Positions 50,721-64,000 of a stretch of 64,000 nucleotides of DNA are shown piece by piece. A program made the position numbers and the translations under genes. The stretch lies in assembly GCF_016802725.1 (NCBI RefSeq), contig NC_052677.1:18546329-18610328 (forward strand). Reading direction: 5' to 3'. This stretch comes from Solenopsis invicta (taxonomy: Eukaryota; Arthropoda; Insecta; Hymenoptera; Formicidae). Position 1 is the first letter of the stretch; every line of letters begins with the position of its first letter. The notes beneath the pieces were generated by a model. It saw nothing but the letters and a program-made list of their open reading frames with translations. It searched no databases and was not told the origin of the DNA.

Positions 50721-51018
50721 TACTTATTGATTTTTTAATTTCTTCTTTAACCAGTCAGAAATTAAGCGGCTTTGATTCAAAAAATATGGACACGACGATT
50801 CAGACATTGCTTGCTTTTACAAAGCTTTTTTCCGAGTAAAAATGTAATAATCGGAAAAGACAATGCAACGAGATGAATATTAGAGTAAATCAGGGAGTAC
50901 TTTCTATCTTAATTTTTCATTGTATCTGTTTTGCTACATGCGATCAAGCATTGTCATGTTACAGAATCAAAGCCAGTTAGCTTCTTCGAGAAAGGAATTA
51001 AAAAACTAATAAATAAGT
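50721..51018. mobile_element. 298-bp TIR element beginning TACTTATT
   Basis: The left arm starts TACTTATTGATTTTTTAATT and the right arm on the minus strand starts TACTTATTTATTAGTTTTTT. Both arms then share GGCTTTGATTC and, further in, a CATTGCTTG/CAATGCTTG motif, giving about 90 bp of diverged inverted similarity. No ORF is present. It lies 58 bp right of the perfect palindrome at 50611-50662. Confidence 0.6.
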
Positions 51019-51401
51019 AAACGATCATCATATAAAAATTGATGACTATATTATTCAATAAATAATGAGTTACATTAATAAAATACATTCTGTTTACATT
51101 ATTTACAAAAATGACATTACTTTTCTGATCTTCCTAATACCTTTCGAACATCTTATGACGGGCGGGAGTTACTATATTTCGAATGAATCAGACGCACAAT
51201 TGCACATTAAACAAAAAATATTTTGGAGAGATGAAAATATAATCACAATTGTAAAAATTCTCCGTTTTATAAAATTTTGATTTTTCTACATATATAAACT
51301 CTCATAAAACTAAATACCATTAAAGTCGTAATAAAACCTCGAAATTTCGATATCTAGTTTTCAATGGAAGCTCTTATTTGTGACAAAACCATAATTTTAT
51401 A

Positions 51402-51501
51402 AACTGGAGTATAGAATTAAAATTTTATTATTCTTGTATAATACATTTGAAAATGTCAGCGTCATGCAAAAATAAGAGAATTTAAATTCTATATTCCAAC
51501 T
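51402..51501. repeat. inverted repeat, possible MITE core
   Basis: ACTGGAGTATAGAATTAAAA at the left is matched by AGTTGGAATATAGAATTTAAA read inverted from the right. Similarity continues inward through TTATTATTCTTG-like sequence. Weak similarity also extends outward, so the full element may be larger (about 51380-51525). Confidence 0.4.
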
Positions 51502-53075
51502 GACATTATTTTGGCTTTATGCCAAAGATTAAACTAGATAAACCAATTTATAAACAATGATTTTTAAAATTGAAGCATGCTCAATGAGTCGATTAGAAGT
51601 AACCAATGAGAAAGCGCCATCAAGTTGATTGCAGAACTTATATAAAATATTTAATTTTGAACGTGTCGCTAGTTCGCGTGACTCTCATGTCGTCGTGCAC
51701 TTTACTGCAGTTCTCAGGAAACTTCGTGTATTTTGTCGATCTGCGAGAAATCGACATGTGTCGCGAGGTCATTGAATACCCCATCGATTATTTAAAGACG
51801 TTCGAGAGGATGAATTAAATGTGCCTGTGTATGCGCAGGCTCTTCTATTGTGTGCGAAAGTGACAAGCTGTTTTGTGTTGCTGCAACTTCAATAAATACC
51901 AATCACTCTTTCGATAAATAGCACGTCACAAATGGTTCTCGATCTGCATACTTTTTCGGAGGCGCTGCAGCGTAAAAATACAAAAATCGTAATTTCAGAA
52001 ACATTTTATTAAACAAAAATTACCTATTAAACAATATTATCAAAGCTTGCAGTATCGAATTGCGTTAAAGATTGAGGACAGCAAATAGAAAAATTAGAAT
52101 TCGATCAATCATCACACGTTATCGCTCGTTTAACACTCTAATTTAAATTCTTATTGTTAAATTAAATTCTTATTTAAATTCTTTTGTAGAAAGAACTGAT
52201 CAATCGGTTTGGAATTTTAGTATTAGTTTTGTTTTAAACTAATATGCTGTATAATTTTTACACAGATTAAAGTATTTTGATTTTTCGATACCTTCTTAAA
52301 ACATTGCAAAGAATTTATTGTAAAAAATATTAGCCCATCCAGAGTTTGAATCTGGATCTCTTCTTACTTTCCTTCACATAATTTTTCCTTAAAAGGATTT
52401 TACGGCTTAACTGAATAAAATTCTTCTTAAACTAAAACGACAGCTACAATTCTATCAGTATCGCAAAAATATTTTTGTCTAAGGACAATGCTGACTTTAG
52501 TGCAATGTATCTTTTGGTCTTTCTTGAAGCACATCAGGGAGGGTGCATGGCAGACACGGAAACTTTCTCCTGAGCTTAAGATGGAGGGGTGGGGGGAGAG
52601 GGAGGAAAAATAAGACGAACTAGGAACTCTCCCGGAGTGGGTTTCCGGAAACGAATATACGCGTCCTGATTCATGCGCCAGCGATTTGAAACTAGTTCAT
52701 GACGAGAGAGGAGAAACTCCGTTCTTTCTCTTAGAAGGGCAAATATAATATAACGTCGAAGCGAGCGCTCGATTCTTGCTTTCGCGGATTTTATCGTAGA
52801 TTTCATAATCTCGTTTGCTTTGCGTTATTGAAGTCGGTCATGCATGTCACGTACACTCGCATCATTGATCTCCCAATCCAATTGTCCACTTTGTGATACA
52901 TTATTCCCGCGTAAATGTCCAACGAACTTGGATAATTTCGCGACAACGTATGTAAACCCGTTATTTTTACTATTGTTTCGTAACACGAAATATTTTGTTA
53001 ATATGTTAAATTGGCGCATTTACGAATTAATAAAATCGCGTCCAATACGCGTAGAACATCGCGCAGTAAAACGCG

Positions 53076-53107
53076 GAAGTATAGTAACGTGGAAGTATAG
53101 TAACGTG
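53076..53107 (+). repeat. 16-bp tandem duplication
   Basis: GGAAGTATAGTAACGT occurs twice back to back. A GCGATGACAGC-type duplication follows about 20 bp downstream. Confidence 0.85.
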
Positions 53108-54251
53108 GCGATAGCGGGAAATTAATAATCCGATGACAGCGCGATGACAGCGAATTGACAACGTCGTGACAGAGGGAACTTTGCAAGTGTCACGTTGCTG
53201 CCGTCAGTATCTCGACGGCATCGGAAATCCTCGATTATTCTCGGGAGGTTAATAGTTTCTCGATAAACCTACGAATCGCCAACGTTTTCCGGAATAACAC
53301 GAAAGACGTGACGTGCTGAGAGCAGCACGGAAGAGAACGTCGATGCGCGCGAACGAGCTGCGCCCGCGGGGAAAATCGCGGATACACGGCGTGGATTCTC
53401 GTTTTGGTCCTCGCAGCAATCAGCGACGAATATTTTTTGGGGCGCATATTCGCACCGAAATTTCGCGTCCTCTTGCGATATATTGTGAAAACTCGTTACT
53501 TTGACGTCGTGCAATAAAAAAGAGGTGTGCACGCTCTTCTGCCTTTGCGACGTGTCGTATGAAGAGGCGCACTAAAGTTAATTATTATTTCATAAAACTG
53601 AGATTTCAAAAGTTTAGATTTATTTAATATTTGTTAGTTTGATGTTTTAGTTAATAAAAAGAGTGATACGTTCTTTGCTATTTTAATAAAAGCGTTGAGA
53701 AATATGTCTTGATTAAATTAACAAAATGTATTTAATAAACTTTTTCTTTTTTTTTAAATAAATTTAACTATAAAGATATTTGATTAATATTTTCTAGTTG
53801 TTTATTAAATTTATAATTGTACGCTAGTACGTGGCTTCGCTGATGTGATAATGGAGTCCCATTTGTCGTAATGAAAAAAATTCTAATTATAAAATAGAAT
53901 AAAAGATACAATCTTTTTTCACTGATATTCCTATAATATGATTCTTTTCTCTTAAATATTAAAGGTTAATGTTTAATTAAAAGTATCACGTTACAAATCA
54001 TCTCTATATTTTATCTATTTTATTGACTAGCTAAAAGTATCATGCTTTTAAAAACTTTTGTCTATGATATTAAAAATTATCCGCATTTTTTATTCAAGAG
54101 AAACTAGAACTCGGATTGTGAACACTCGAGGCAACTCGATAAACATCCCAAATAAAAATCTCAATAAATAATACATTTTGTCCTATTTTTTTATATTAGT
54201 GCTAAGTTCATGTAGATTTAACTTTCTATTGTCAACTTTATTGTTTCTTAG

Positions 54252-54770
54252 GATGGTGGCACACGTAAAAACTTAAGCAGTAAAACTTAGGCAGTAAGAA
54301 CAAATAAGTCAATCACGGTCAAGAACTTGAAGCACAACGTAGGCGGTAGCAAATCCAAATTGTTACAAAATATCTTTTGATCCTAACAAAACTGGTTCGA
54401 AGTAAATGAGGGATTTTGATGGTATAGCTTTTAGTTCTGTATAAAAATTAATTCAAGAACCTGATAATTCCTAGAAATTATATGCGCCAAAATACATTAA
54501 TATAATGGCACCTGAAATACTATCAGAAACACCAAAATTCCTCAATGCATCTATGTACATATTAGCTAATCACTATCATATATTGATTGCACATTAGCTA
54601 ATTGCTATCATATACTGATTCCAAATAAATTTAGTATCATTAACAAGAAATTCTGATAAAATAAGAAAAAATTAATCACATCGCCTAGAAAAATTTAGGC
54701 AATTTCTACAAGAAGTCTGATTTGTTCATTTTCCAACAGACGTACTAGTTGAGTGTGTCATAATTCTTAA
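54252..54770. mobile_element. possible degenerate TIR element
   Basis: The left border carries GATGGTGGCACAC followed after some distance by GAACAAAT. The right border, read inverted, carries ATTATGACACAC and also GAACAAAT. The interior includes a 34-bp tandem duplication (54557-54624). The match is weak and no target duplication is visible, so this is tentative. Confidence 0.25.
54557..54624 (+). repeat. 34-bp tandem duplication, two copies
   Basis: The motif ATTAGCTAAT..CTATCATATA..TGATT occurs twice in a row with period 34 and a few substitutions. Confidence 0.7.
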
Positions 54771-57700
54771 TAATGCTATCAGATTCTTTTTCCAGTAAAG
54801 TTAAATGCAGTTCACAATCTTTACATACGATTTCTAATTGTAATAGTTAGATGTAATAGTGGTATGACATATCCTGATTACAAAAAGTTAAAATAGAGAA
54901 CCTATCCGTGAAAACTGCTGAGAGCACAAGTCCCGTTTGTATTTGGAGCATCACCTTGCGCCCTCGTAAGCGGATAGAGGCACGAGTATCGCTTACGTGA
55001 AAACGGGAGTTCGTTTGATTGCTTCGGTCGGACGAAACGTCTCCTAAGGGATATCGGATCGTCGTAGATGCTAGGAGATTTAATCCAAATACTTCGAATA
55101 CGTCGAAGTTCACATATAAAGCGCGCACAAACTTTGATACCAGCTGCGAACAAAACCTTATAACTGAAGCAATTGTTACTTATTAAACAGCGTTACATTT
55201 TTTCAACGTTACTTACAACAATGAAGTCAAAGTATCGGTGTACAAGATCTCTCGTAATTATTGTACAATACTTTACAATAAATTAAACATAATTATATAA
55301 TGATTAGAATTGAAACTATTTTTACATAAAAATATGTTGGTTACAATAATTTTCGAATAAATATCGAAGTTGGTCGAATAGAATTAAACAAAAATATGCG
55401 CCTTTAAACACAGGAAGTGTGCTAACACGTATATTAATTTATTATTTATTAATATCTGCGTATTATTAAAGTAGATATAATAAAATTAACATCATATTTT
55501 TTTAGTAATAATTTTACCTTCTGATTTTTTACATGTACTACGTAAAATATAGTAATTAGCTGTTATTGAAAAGTTGATTAGCAAATTTTACTTTATTTTA
55601 TTTGTTATATGTTATTAGTAATTTAAATGTATTTTAATAAAAATTTTTATATATAAGTAATAATTCTATTTAAATAAAAATATTAAATTTACAAATGTTG
55701 AATTTAAGTTCCAATAAAAAATTCATCTGCATTCTACTGTGTGAATGATTAAAAAATTGAAGTTAATTTATTACAATTGTTCCAAATATTTATATTTTCA
55801 GAGTATAATGTAATTTTATGAAATTAAAAAATCTGTGTTTATTTTTGTGATGATTTAATTTTATTCTCGCGATTTATTAAAATTACACACTCACAAAAGA
55901 AAAAAAATATTAAATCTATTGACAATATTAAAATTACAAACACACAAGAAAACTTTTCAATTTATTAAAAATTATATTAAAATTATTTAATTTTTCTCTC
56001 AAGATATAATAGTTTGATACAAAGTAATAATAATAAATTAATTTACGTAGTTTTTTTATTAAAGTAAATTTTATTCATTAAATAGATGTTAGATTTAATA
56101 TATAATAATACGACAATTCATTGAAATTAATTGAAAAAGTTAAAGAATGGAAATTTCGATATTTTCTAGTGTATTAAATACGTCGTGACAACAAAGACTA
56201 CTGTCTTAACATTGGTACTTGTTATTATTATGATACGCCGTATACGACGTGCTATTTACACAATGGCTTATAAATTGCAAAATCACGCATTATTGTTCAT
56301 GTGCCGACGCTCGAGCAAGCAGATAGTGATGCATATTGTTCGCTCTTTCCATAAAACGCGATAGTTTTCTTTAAACAATTAATAGTCATCTTTCCGGACA
56401 ATTAAGTAATCGAACGATTAAAAACTTGAATCGAGGTGGCAACTGCTTGTCAAAGTAAACATTTCACACCATTTCATTTGACATAAAAATTGAAGCAATA
56501 GGAGATTTAAATTGTTGCTCTCTTGTGATTTTTCTCAACGATAAATATGGTTTTGAAGATACTCGGGCTTGAATACGTGTCGCATCGAGCTTTTAATTTA
56601 ACATCGTCAATTTAAATGTAATTTATGACTTTTTTTGATCGAGAGCACAAAGTAATATACGTATACATGTAAGTGCAGTTACGGGCTTGAGCGTGCAAAC
56701 TATACGATTGTTCAACTTTGCCAATTCAAAAGGTATTATAACTTACATTTTCGTATCCTAGATTCTTGATTCTAACAAATCTTTAATCCTGCGGAACATA
56801 TTGTTAAGATATCATATAACGCCTATGGTACTTTGATTATTGATAGGTTTTGCTGCAACAATTTTATTGATTATCCTATCATTTGTACGTTCTACTGTCT
56901 TAAATATTTGTTTTCTTTCATACGTTTTAATCTTTACGTTATAAATTTGTAATAAAAAATATTATGTGTTTGTAAAATTTAAAATTATTAAAAAAAGAAA
57001 AAATTTGATATTTAATATTCAACATGTTGAATATTTCAACGTAACAAAGTTTGATATGCAGCCTTTTGATATTTATTATACGCTGTTGTGTATTATATAA
57101 AAAAATATTCCCGCGCTGTACATTGACGTTCAATCAAGTAACACTGCAAGCCACTCTGCATACCTATCATTGAATTATTTCATATGTCAATATTTTTTTT
57201 ACAAAGGATTAATACTTTTCAACCCGTACTATTTAATTAACTCTTACGATTAACGATATAAAGGTTTATCGTATATCGAGGGTTACTAAGGCGATACACG
57301 ATTGAATAACGGAAAGCCGTGATACATCGAATGTTTATTAATAATATTTCATCGGATTTCGCATCGTGCGTAGTTAACGGCAAGTGTCGTGCAAAATGTC
57401 GTGCGATCGTTCTGGTGTGATTAATGCGCGCGTGATCGTAATTAATCGTGTTTTCGCGAGCGAGTGTGTGAAGGTGTGAGTGCAACGAAGAGAAAACGAA
57501 AGCCTGGGAGGCATCGAGTAATAGCGGAGCGTAGGATGAGTTTAAACTAAATTTATATACGTATATAATTTATTTGTGAAATTAATCGTTTATTCTCATT
57601 TATATGTAAATTATTTAATTAAATCATCTAAACAGGAATTTGAAAAATTGTATTTACAAAATTTTAAATCTCAATTCTAACGTTAACAGAAGTAATTTTT

Positions 57701-59707
57701 TTTTAATTACCGTATTATATTGTTATTTTAATAATTATTTTTGATGTTTCCGCTTTTGTGATAAAGAGTATTCATCTTTCAGTATTTCGACGTACGCGCA
57801 ATAATTATGTTTTAAACATTAATGATTTTTGAACGTTATTATTGTGTTTTATATCTACATTTTGCAAAACAATGAATTATAATTACAACACTGTTATTGT
57901 TGCGCATTGCATCGGTGAATGTTAAATCATTTTTCATTAAAGATTAAAAATAATTGGATATATGAATATTATAGATATGTATTGAATTTGTAATAATTAA
58001 AAATTTCTTAATCATTAAACAATTCATAAACAATTTCCAATCAAAATCGCTTAATATTTTCGTATCGGGATTTTCAACTGTAACAGGTCTTTAGAATACC
58101 ATTAAAGTATTATACAGTAGTTGCGAAGCATTGCGTTGTGTACTATGAATCATTAATTATGCTAAACCTTGAACGTTTTAAAGACGTGAAGTGAAATTGC
58201 TACATTCTCTTATCAAAATTTATACAACCGGATTTATTCCCCGTTACGGTCGTGGGAGCGAACAAAATATAACGAAAAGTTCATCCCAAGGGATATTATA
58301 AACTGCGAAACTTCGAAGGTCGGCTGTCATTTCGGTCGTTTGTCACCTCTTACGTGTATACGAGGTGCGAATAAGATACATGTGTCTGGCAAGTTTTCGT
58401 GGTTGAGTTAGAATGAAGAGACGGTAGTTTCCGCTAGTGTAGAAGAGTCACGTCGATATATAGTATAGGAAATATTTTCATGCGACTGCATGTGTTAGCC
58501 GGGGTCCGCAATATTATGCGACAGTGGATATGGGAAACGCGCGATTCGCCATCGTATCCGGTATTGGAATCGTGCGGACTTGGTAATGGCACGAAAAAAC
58601 GCGCTTTCCCGAGCTTCATATTGTATTTGGTCCGCTGAGCCCGCTGGCTACACGTCGGCAGTATCATCCCGGTGAAAAGAGAGCTTACTGCAATTGCTTT
58701 AGGTAGCGGACTGAGGCGTTTCCTAACGGCTAAGCTATTTTCTTGAACGACAGCGGGAGTCGGTTCGGCGGATATTCTGGACAGTAAGATCCGATGTCGG
58801 AATGTTTCAGACGACTCCATTTTCAGACGAAACGTAATTCGACTGCCGCGCTTTACGAAAAAGTGTGCGAGGACTGTTTAGATTTTACTCTCGGGTGAGA
58901 AGTCATGTATATTAATCAAGTAATATGAGAAAGTTGCATACCGATCTCTTAAAGTGTACCTATTCAATATTTAACATTTTGACTTTACATAAACATTTTG
59001 TGACAAAAATAAAAAGTAAATGAGAAATATGTAATAAAAACAAAAATTTAACAAATTTTATTTTGTTTTGTGCATACCATCAGCATCTCAAAAAAAAAGA
59101 GGTACACTTGATGTAAATTTTTCATCAACTTATATGCATAGCCGATAATAACGTAATTATGCAATTTTATTTTGAACTGTTATATTATCATAAAAAAAGG
59201 CTTGTTGTAGAATATTTTACATTTATTGTAAGAAATTAATTTATTACCGAAAGGTTTAACATGTAATAATGACTGAAACATCGAGCTACAAGTTCAAACT
59301 TCGATTTGCATCCAAAACAGCATCAAATGCGAAATATAATGAAAAAATATTATAGCTTAAATGGCCACTCTCCGCTATGTAATTCACGCGTGACGTATTT
59401 AACGGTAGTCGATATTATTTTTGCGACTTTTCAAATTCAGATAAATCATTGTGCAAAATTATATTTTAGTAGCTTTCAGCTGTTTCCTTTGAACCAAATC
59501 AGATTTTAACGTTATATTTATGACAGATATTTTAGCAATCCTTCGAATCCCATTAATGTTATTTACGATATGGATTATTTATTTATTTATGAGATGGATC
59601 ATTTATGATAAACGATGCCTTATAAATATACTAGTTATGTATCTTTCGCATGATGTTAAATCGATGCATAATCTTTAGCGAGTGCAGTCTCCCACCATTG
59701 GATATTA

Positions 59708-59732
59708 CTACTAGCAAGAAAACTGCTAGTAG
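59708..59732. other. small 9-bp hairpin
   Basis: CTACTAGCA is perfectly inverted as TGCTAGTAG around a 7-nt loop. No context gives it a role. Confidence 0.35.
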
Positions 59733-62700
59733 CTAGGCCAGTTGAAGGTACAATCGACGCTAAGTAACCGATTAATTATTCGCGATGGTAATTAGACGCT
59801 GGCCGGCGCGCGGCGTACTGTTGGCTTTCACTGGTGCAATTCAATTTATCACGAATCAATATCCGCGGCGTATAAACTTAATGGCTTCCCATGCCGGTGC
59901 ATGCCGCGCCGCGTCGGCCCGGGTCAAGAGGTCGGCTATCCGCAACACCACCGTCATAAACGTACGCTGACTCCGCGTCTTGTGCCAGAAACTTGCTCGG
60001 GCTTACTGCGGCCGACGGCGGCGACTGGAAACGCCGCGCTGCATTGTAGAATCTTAATGGACTAACGACTTCCTTCGACCGGAACGACGCGCGCGTTTCG
60101 CCAACACACTTGTACATGCACACACACACACACTTAGACGACCGTGCCCCTAGCGTGCTGCTCTAAATTCGGATCGATGATCGCGATGATGACGATGCCG
60201 CGCCTTTCCAGAAACGCACCGTGAATCTATGACTTTGTAGCGGAACACATATTAGGAGTGATACGTCGGAATTTCGGTTCTGCCGTATAGCTCGACAAGC
60301 CAAGTTTATCGTTTGCCGGAAGTTTGGCTGGCGAAACGCGCGTCCACTGGGTCGCCGAGTTAAACGCGATCGAATTTAATGCCGAGCACGGTATTTAAGC
60401 GAGAGTTTGTACACATTGTCGTGCCGGAAAGCAGGATTCCTATGCAATTAATTTTGAGCGGGATTAAAGAAAAGTTAGAGAGGAAGAGAAAGAGAAACCG
60501 AAAGGCACAGTGCACGTGTGGGTGTATTTTGCGCGAAATAGTTGCCACCATTTTGCACGAGATGAGATCGAATATATCTCATCGGGTCGATCTCTTCGGC
60601 GGACCCTTTGCCAGATTTTCCAATTGCTTTTGCCAGCGTGCGACAAACGCGCGGAGGAGGCAAACACAGATATCGATGTCCCTTAAAAGACAAACGATAT
60701 CTTCGAACGATAAGGGAGCCAATCCGGATTCGACCGGAATTCGATGGTGGAATTCAAGCCCATTTCACCTTCCCGTCGAAGCGTAATCCAAAGTTCCTTC
60801 CGTAGAAGAGAGCGGGAAACTTTCGATCTCGGGACATTCAAGTTCCGGCCGTGGCGCGAGTTTCTTCGGGACGACTTTAAATGGCCTGGATCTGTTAACG
60901 ACTAAACGGTTTACGACAGATACGCATCCCGAATTGCATTCTACTCCTCCGATGAGAAAACGAAATTGTATGATGATGAAATCTTGCATAAAGATTATGA
61001 TCTGCAATCATGTGGGCATATTTACAAAAGTAGATGCAAAAATATTGAATGTTTATAAAATGATGATGACTTGTTTGTGCAATAAATTTCGAAATAGTAT
61101 TTCAATAAAGTTGTAACGATATAGCGAATCATTTGTGATATATTCCAAAATTAAATTTGGCAAAAATTATTTAATAATTATGTACAAAGGAATCAAATTA
61201 ACCCATATCTATGCTTACGAAAATATACTCTTATTCCTAAATTACAATTTATAAATTTTGTAACTTAAAACGTTAAACATTTAGCATGGCAAAATTTTAA
61301 ATAAAGAATGAAACACAGTTTTGGAAATAATTATAAATATTTATATCACAAGTTTGACTTTGTCTAATTTTTGACAAATATTATTTAGAAATTATTCTGA
61401 GAAAACTGCTGTGTTATAGTAGATTATTTTAGCGCAATTACTGCAAAATTTTCGTCAATTCATGATGGCCATTATTGCACAATGTTTCCAAAATTTGTCT
61501 ATCGGGATCGATATATTACTGTCATATAATTACAAAATGATTAAGTTTTATGATTGTTACATTAGATGATTATCTTGTTGACGACAAAATAAAATGACAA
61601 AGCTTATAAAGGTTTAGAAGTTTTTTATCACGAAATGATTTTAAATGGCGCAGGTCTGTTAATTTATAACTCAATAGCTTCCATGGAATTGTATTATTAT
61701 ACGAGTTACGTTGTCGCTATTGTTACCACTACTGTCACATAGAATGTAATTATCTTTCTACATAACTGTTCGAAATTTGTTCAGTATTGCACATTATTGC
61801 AGTGCTTTCATCATATGAGCATTTTCGAGAGAAGTTATTACTCTTCTGAATCTACATTTTGAAATTATACTGCTAAATCGTTACGCTCACGTGTCAGTGA
61901 TGATCGAGAATGGCAGCCCGTCGCTTTTCTTCGCGATAATGTCGTACGTTCTGACAAGCGCGGAGAAAGCGTATATGCGTCCCCGAGCCTATGCATTTAC
62001 AGTGCATGCACTCGGTGGAAACGTCGGTGGATGGACCATCCAGCGCTATTTTTCTCGTGTAGTCAACTGTCGAGTTGCATTTGCGGCTCGACGACTCTTG
62101 ACTTTCACCGTCCTGGAAGAAGAGACGCGCCGCGAAGTATATTTCGAAAATTTCGGAAAAACCTCTTCGCGGTAGCCGGAAATGAAATCACGCGAGGGAA
62201 AGACGAAGGGATAAAGAGAGGAGGCACGACTGCCACGAGTCCCTCCTGAAGAAACGTCGGTCGTCGTGAATGCACTCTCGAACGACGATCGATAAGGATA
62301 GGAGCGAGAAGGCGCGAAAGGTCGGGGCGGTGGAATCAGAGGGGAAGACAATGGAAAATCGCGGAGAGAAGACGAGCGGCGAAAATAAAAGTGTCGACGA
62401 TAGGTAGGCTCTCCCCGAGTACTCCAAGTCGTTCTACCCTCCGGCCCTCATTCATTCGGGAGAATGTTTCATGGAAATTGCTTCCGCCGCCGACGCGTCT
62501 GCTCTTTACGCCCCGCGACGCTCTGGCCTGAATTTGCATCGTGACTTTATTTCGCGAGGAAGCGGCCCGTATCTCACGCTTTAACAAGCGGCCACCGCGC
62601 CGCGCCGTTTTCCCCTTCGTCGCGACGAGCAGGCCGATGCCGATAGGGCTATTCGTGCCGACGACGAACGGACTGTAAAACAGCCGGAATAATTCGCCCT

Positions 62701-64000
62701 GCACCTTCGTTAACGCGCGATCGCCCTTTCCATCCTCGAACGATCAGCGAGCTCCTTCCATCGCTTAATGACGCTTATTTATTCTTTATTGAAGCCCTGC
62801 CCCCGTGGAGTTAAGACGAGGAACGGACGACTGATATTACCGGAAGCTTCGCTTTTTATGGCTTTCGACACGGAACGCTTGTATTAATAACATGCAGCAT
62901 TTTTCATATTAATGCCCTTGCTTAGCTTTTTCAATATAGTATCTTTTTATCGTGAGGTAAAAAAAGGTGTGCCCATAATAATGAAGTATGAAAAATTATA
63001 CCTGCAGCGCCTGCACCAAATTGAATAACTTAAATTTCATAAAACTTTTCGAACGTATTAAAATCATGAAAGGTATAATTTTACTTTAAATTATTAATCG
63101 CAATTTTCAAAAATGGGATGAGTACCTATATTTCATTTCAATTCAATTTCACTTGGCGTGAACTGAGTAACGAGTTCACATATTGTAATAGAGAAAATTC
63201 TTTAATCGAATGTTTCCAGCAATTTATTTATATGTCTGACTGATGCATGTATGTGTTTTTTCGCTTGTTATCCAATATTCCATTAATGAAATGACTACTC
63301 ATTAATCGACGTGTCAACATGGACGCGTCATATAATTATCAGTAATCCGATGTGGATAGATAAATCATGTTTTAATAAAGCATGCGCAATTAAATTAATA
63401 CGGAGTTATGTAACTGAACTAACTATCGCTGAATCGTATATCTCAGATAATTTTAATACTACCGTAAAATCTACAACTTTTAAAAGTGTTTAAAACAGTT
63501 ATTCTAGAATATAAAATTAATTATACTTCTGAGTTATATAATAATTTAATAATTTATTTTTACATAATATTTAATTATTTATTCCGGACGAGAACAGTTT
63601 TATAAAATTAATAGATCCGGAACATATACATATAGAAAGAAAGAGAAAGAGAGAGGGAATCACTATCTAAAATAGAATTCTCTTAATTCTTTCATGCCTG
63701 ACTTTTTAATAAAAATAATTATCATCTATTTCACGTTTTAATTGCTATTTAATTTAAAAGTTTTTAGAGTCACCGATTATAAATCTGTAATTAAAATTTC
63801 AAAATTCAAAAAAAGAAGATTTAATATGACGGATCAAAATCCAATACTTAATATTATTTTTATGGAAGATATGAATTTTTGAAGGGTCGGGAGTCGGGAT
63901 AATATGTCTCATCAGGTATGAATAGGTTAAGCGCCAAATGTAAAATAGAAAAAATGTTTAAACATATAACAATTTGAAATCAAAGCAATAAAAAATTTGA

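Larger units (their letters stand above)
51525..64000. other. no gene recognised
   Basis: The segment is AT-rich with CpG-rich islands at 52520-53560, 57240-57530, 58200-58880, 59760-60900 and 61890-62850. 55150-56330 is particularly AT-rich and featureless. A possible old transposon lies at 54252-54770. A 128-codon minus-strand ORF at 58434-58820 and a 135-codon ORF at 60379 have no recognisable domains. Confidence 0.45.

Noticed and set aside
52330..52365. T-arm-like CCAGAGTTTGAATCTGG
   Set aside because: The stem is good but the loop does not match TTCRA, and no upstream A box or cloverleaf could be found.

Overview
This window looks like non-coding nuclear DNA from an insect, most likely an ant or another hymenopteran. 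AT-rich stretches alternate with CpG-rich islands, microsatellites are abundant, and a decayed mariner copy sits among many small palindromic TIR elements. Long conserved ORFs are absent. The lineage is inferred from base composition and repeat style, not from a diagnostic gene. There is no sign of bacterial operons, CRISPR arrays or rRNA, and no convincing tRNA.

The only protein-coding piece I can support is a probable first coding exon at 29869-29938 (+). It has a strong translation-start context, an in-frame stop 42 nt upstream, a short signal-peptide-like sequence and a consensus GTGAGT splice donor. The exon lies at the 3' edge of a GC-rich block (about 27500-29860) with a (TCG)n tract in the presumed 5' UTR. 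An (ATT)n tract starts just inside the intron. The downstream exons are not recognisable, so the rest of the window to the right is probably first intron. The window also opens on a consensus donor (CAG|GTGAGT at position 7), which could end another exon.

The best-supported content is a collection of non-autonomous DNA transposons. 8373-8615 and 8725-8926 are adjacent TA-flanked palindromic elements with CACTG termini. 18492-18689 and 48784-48998 are two copies of one family. 42998-43127, 11579-11695, 24946-25052, 50721-51018, 21554-21669 and 5321-5580 are further inverted-repeat elements. 15741-16373 is a 633-bp element with ~36-bp TIRs. 38150-38663 (-) is a mariner transposase remnant interrupted at a TA by a 116-bp TIR element (38270-38385). 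Other structures include a perfect spacer-free 52-bp palindrome (50611-50662), a degenerate tandem array of five ~134-142-bp units (46440-47140), a locally duplicated GC-rich block (6940-7760) and a few strong RNA-like hairpins, the best at 41617-41680.

I found no clear evidence of a new multi-gene system. The nested mariner/MITE insertion, the CACTG element group, the perfect palindrome and the 134-142-bp array deserve the most attention.
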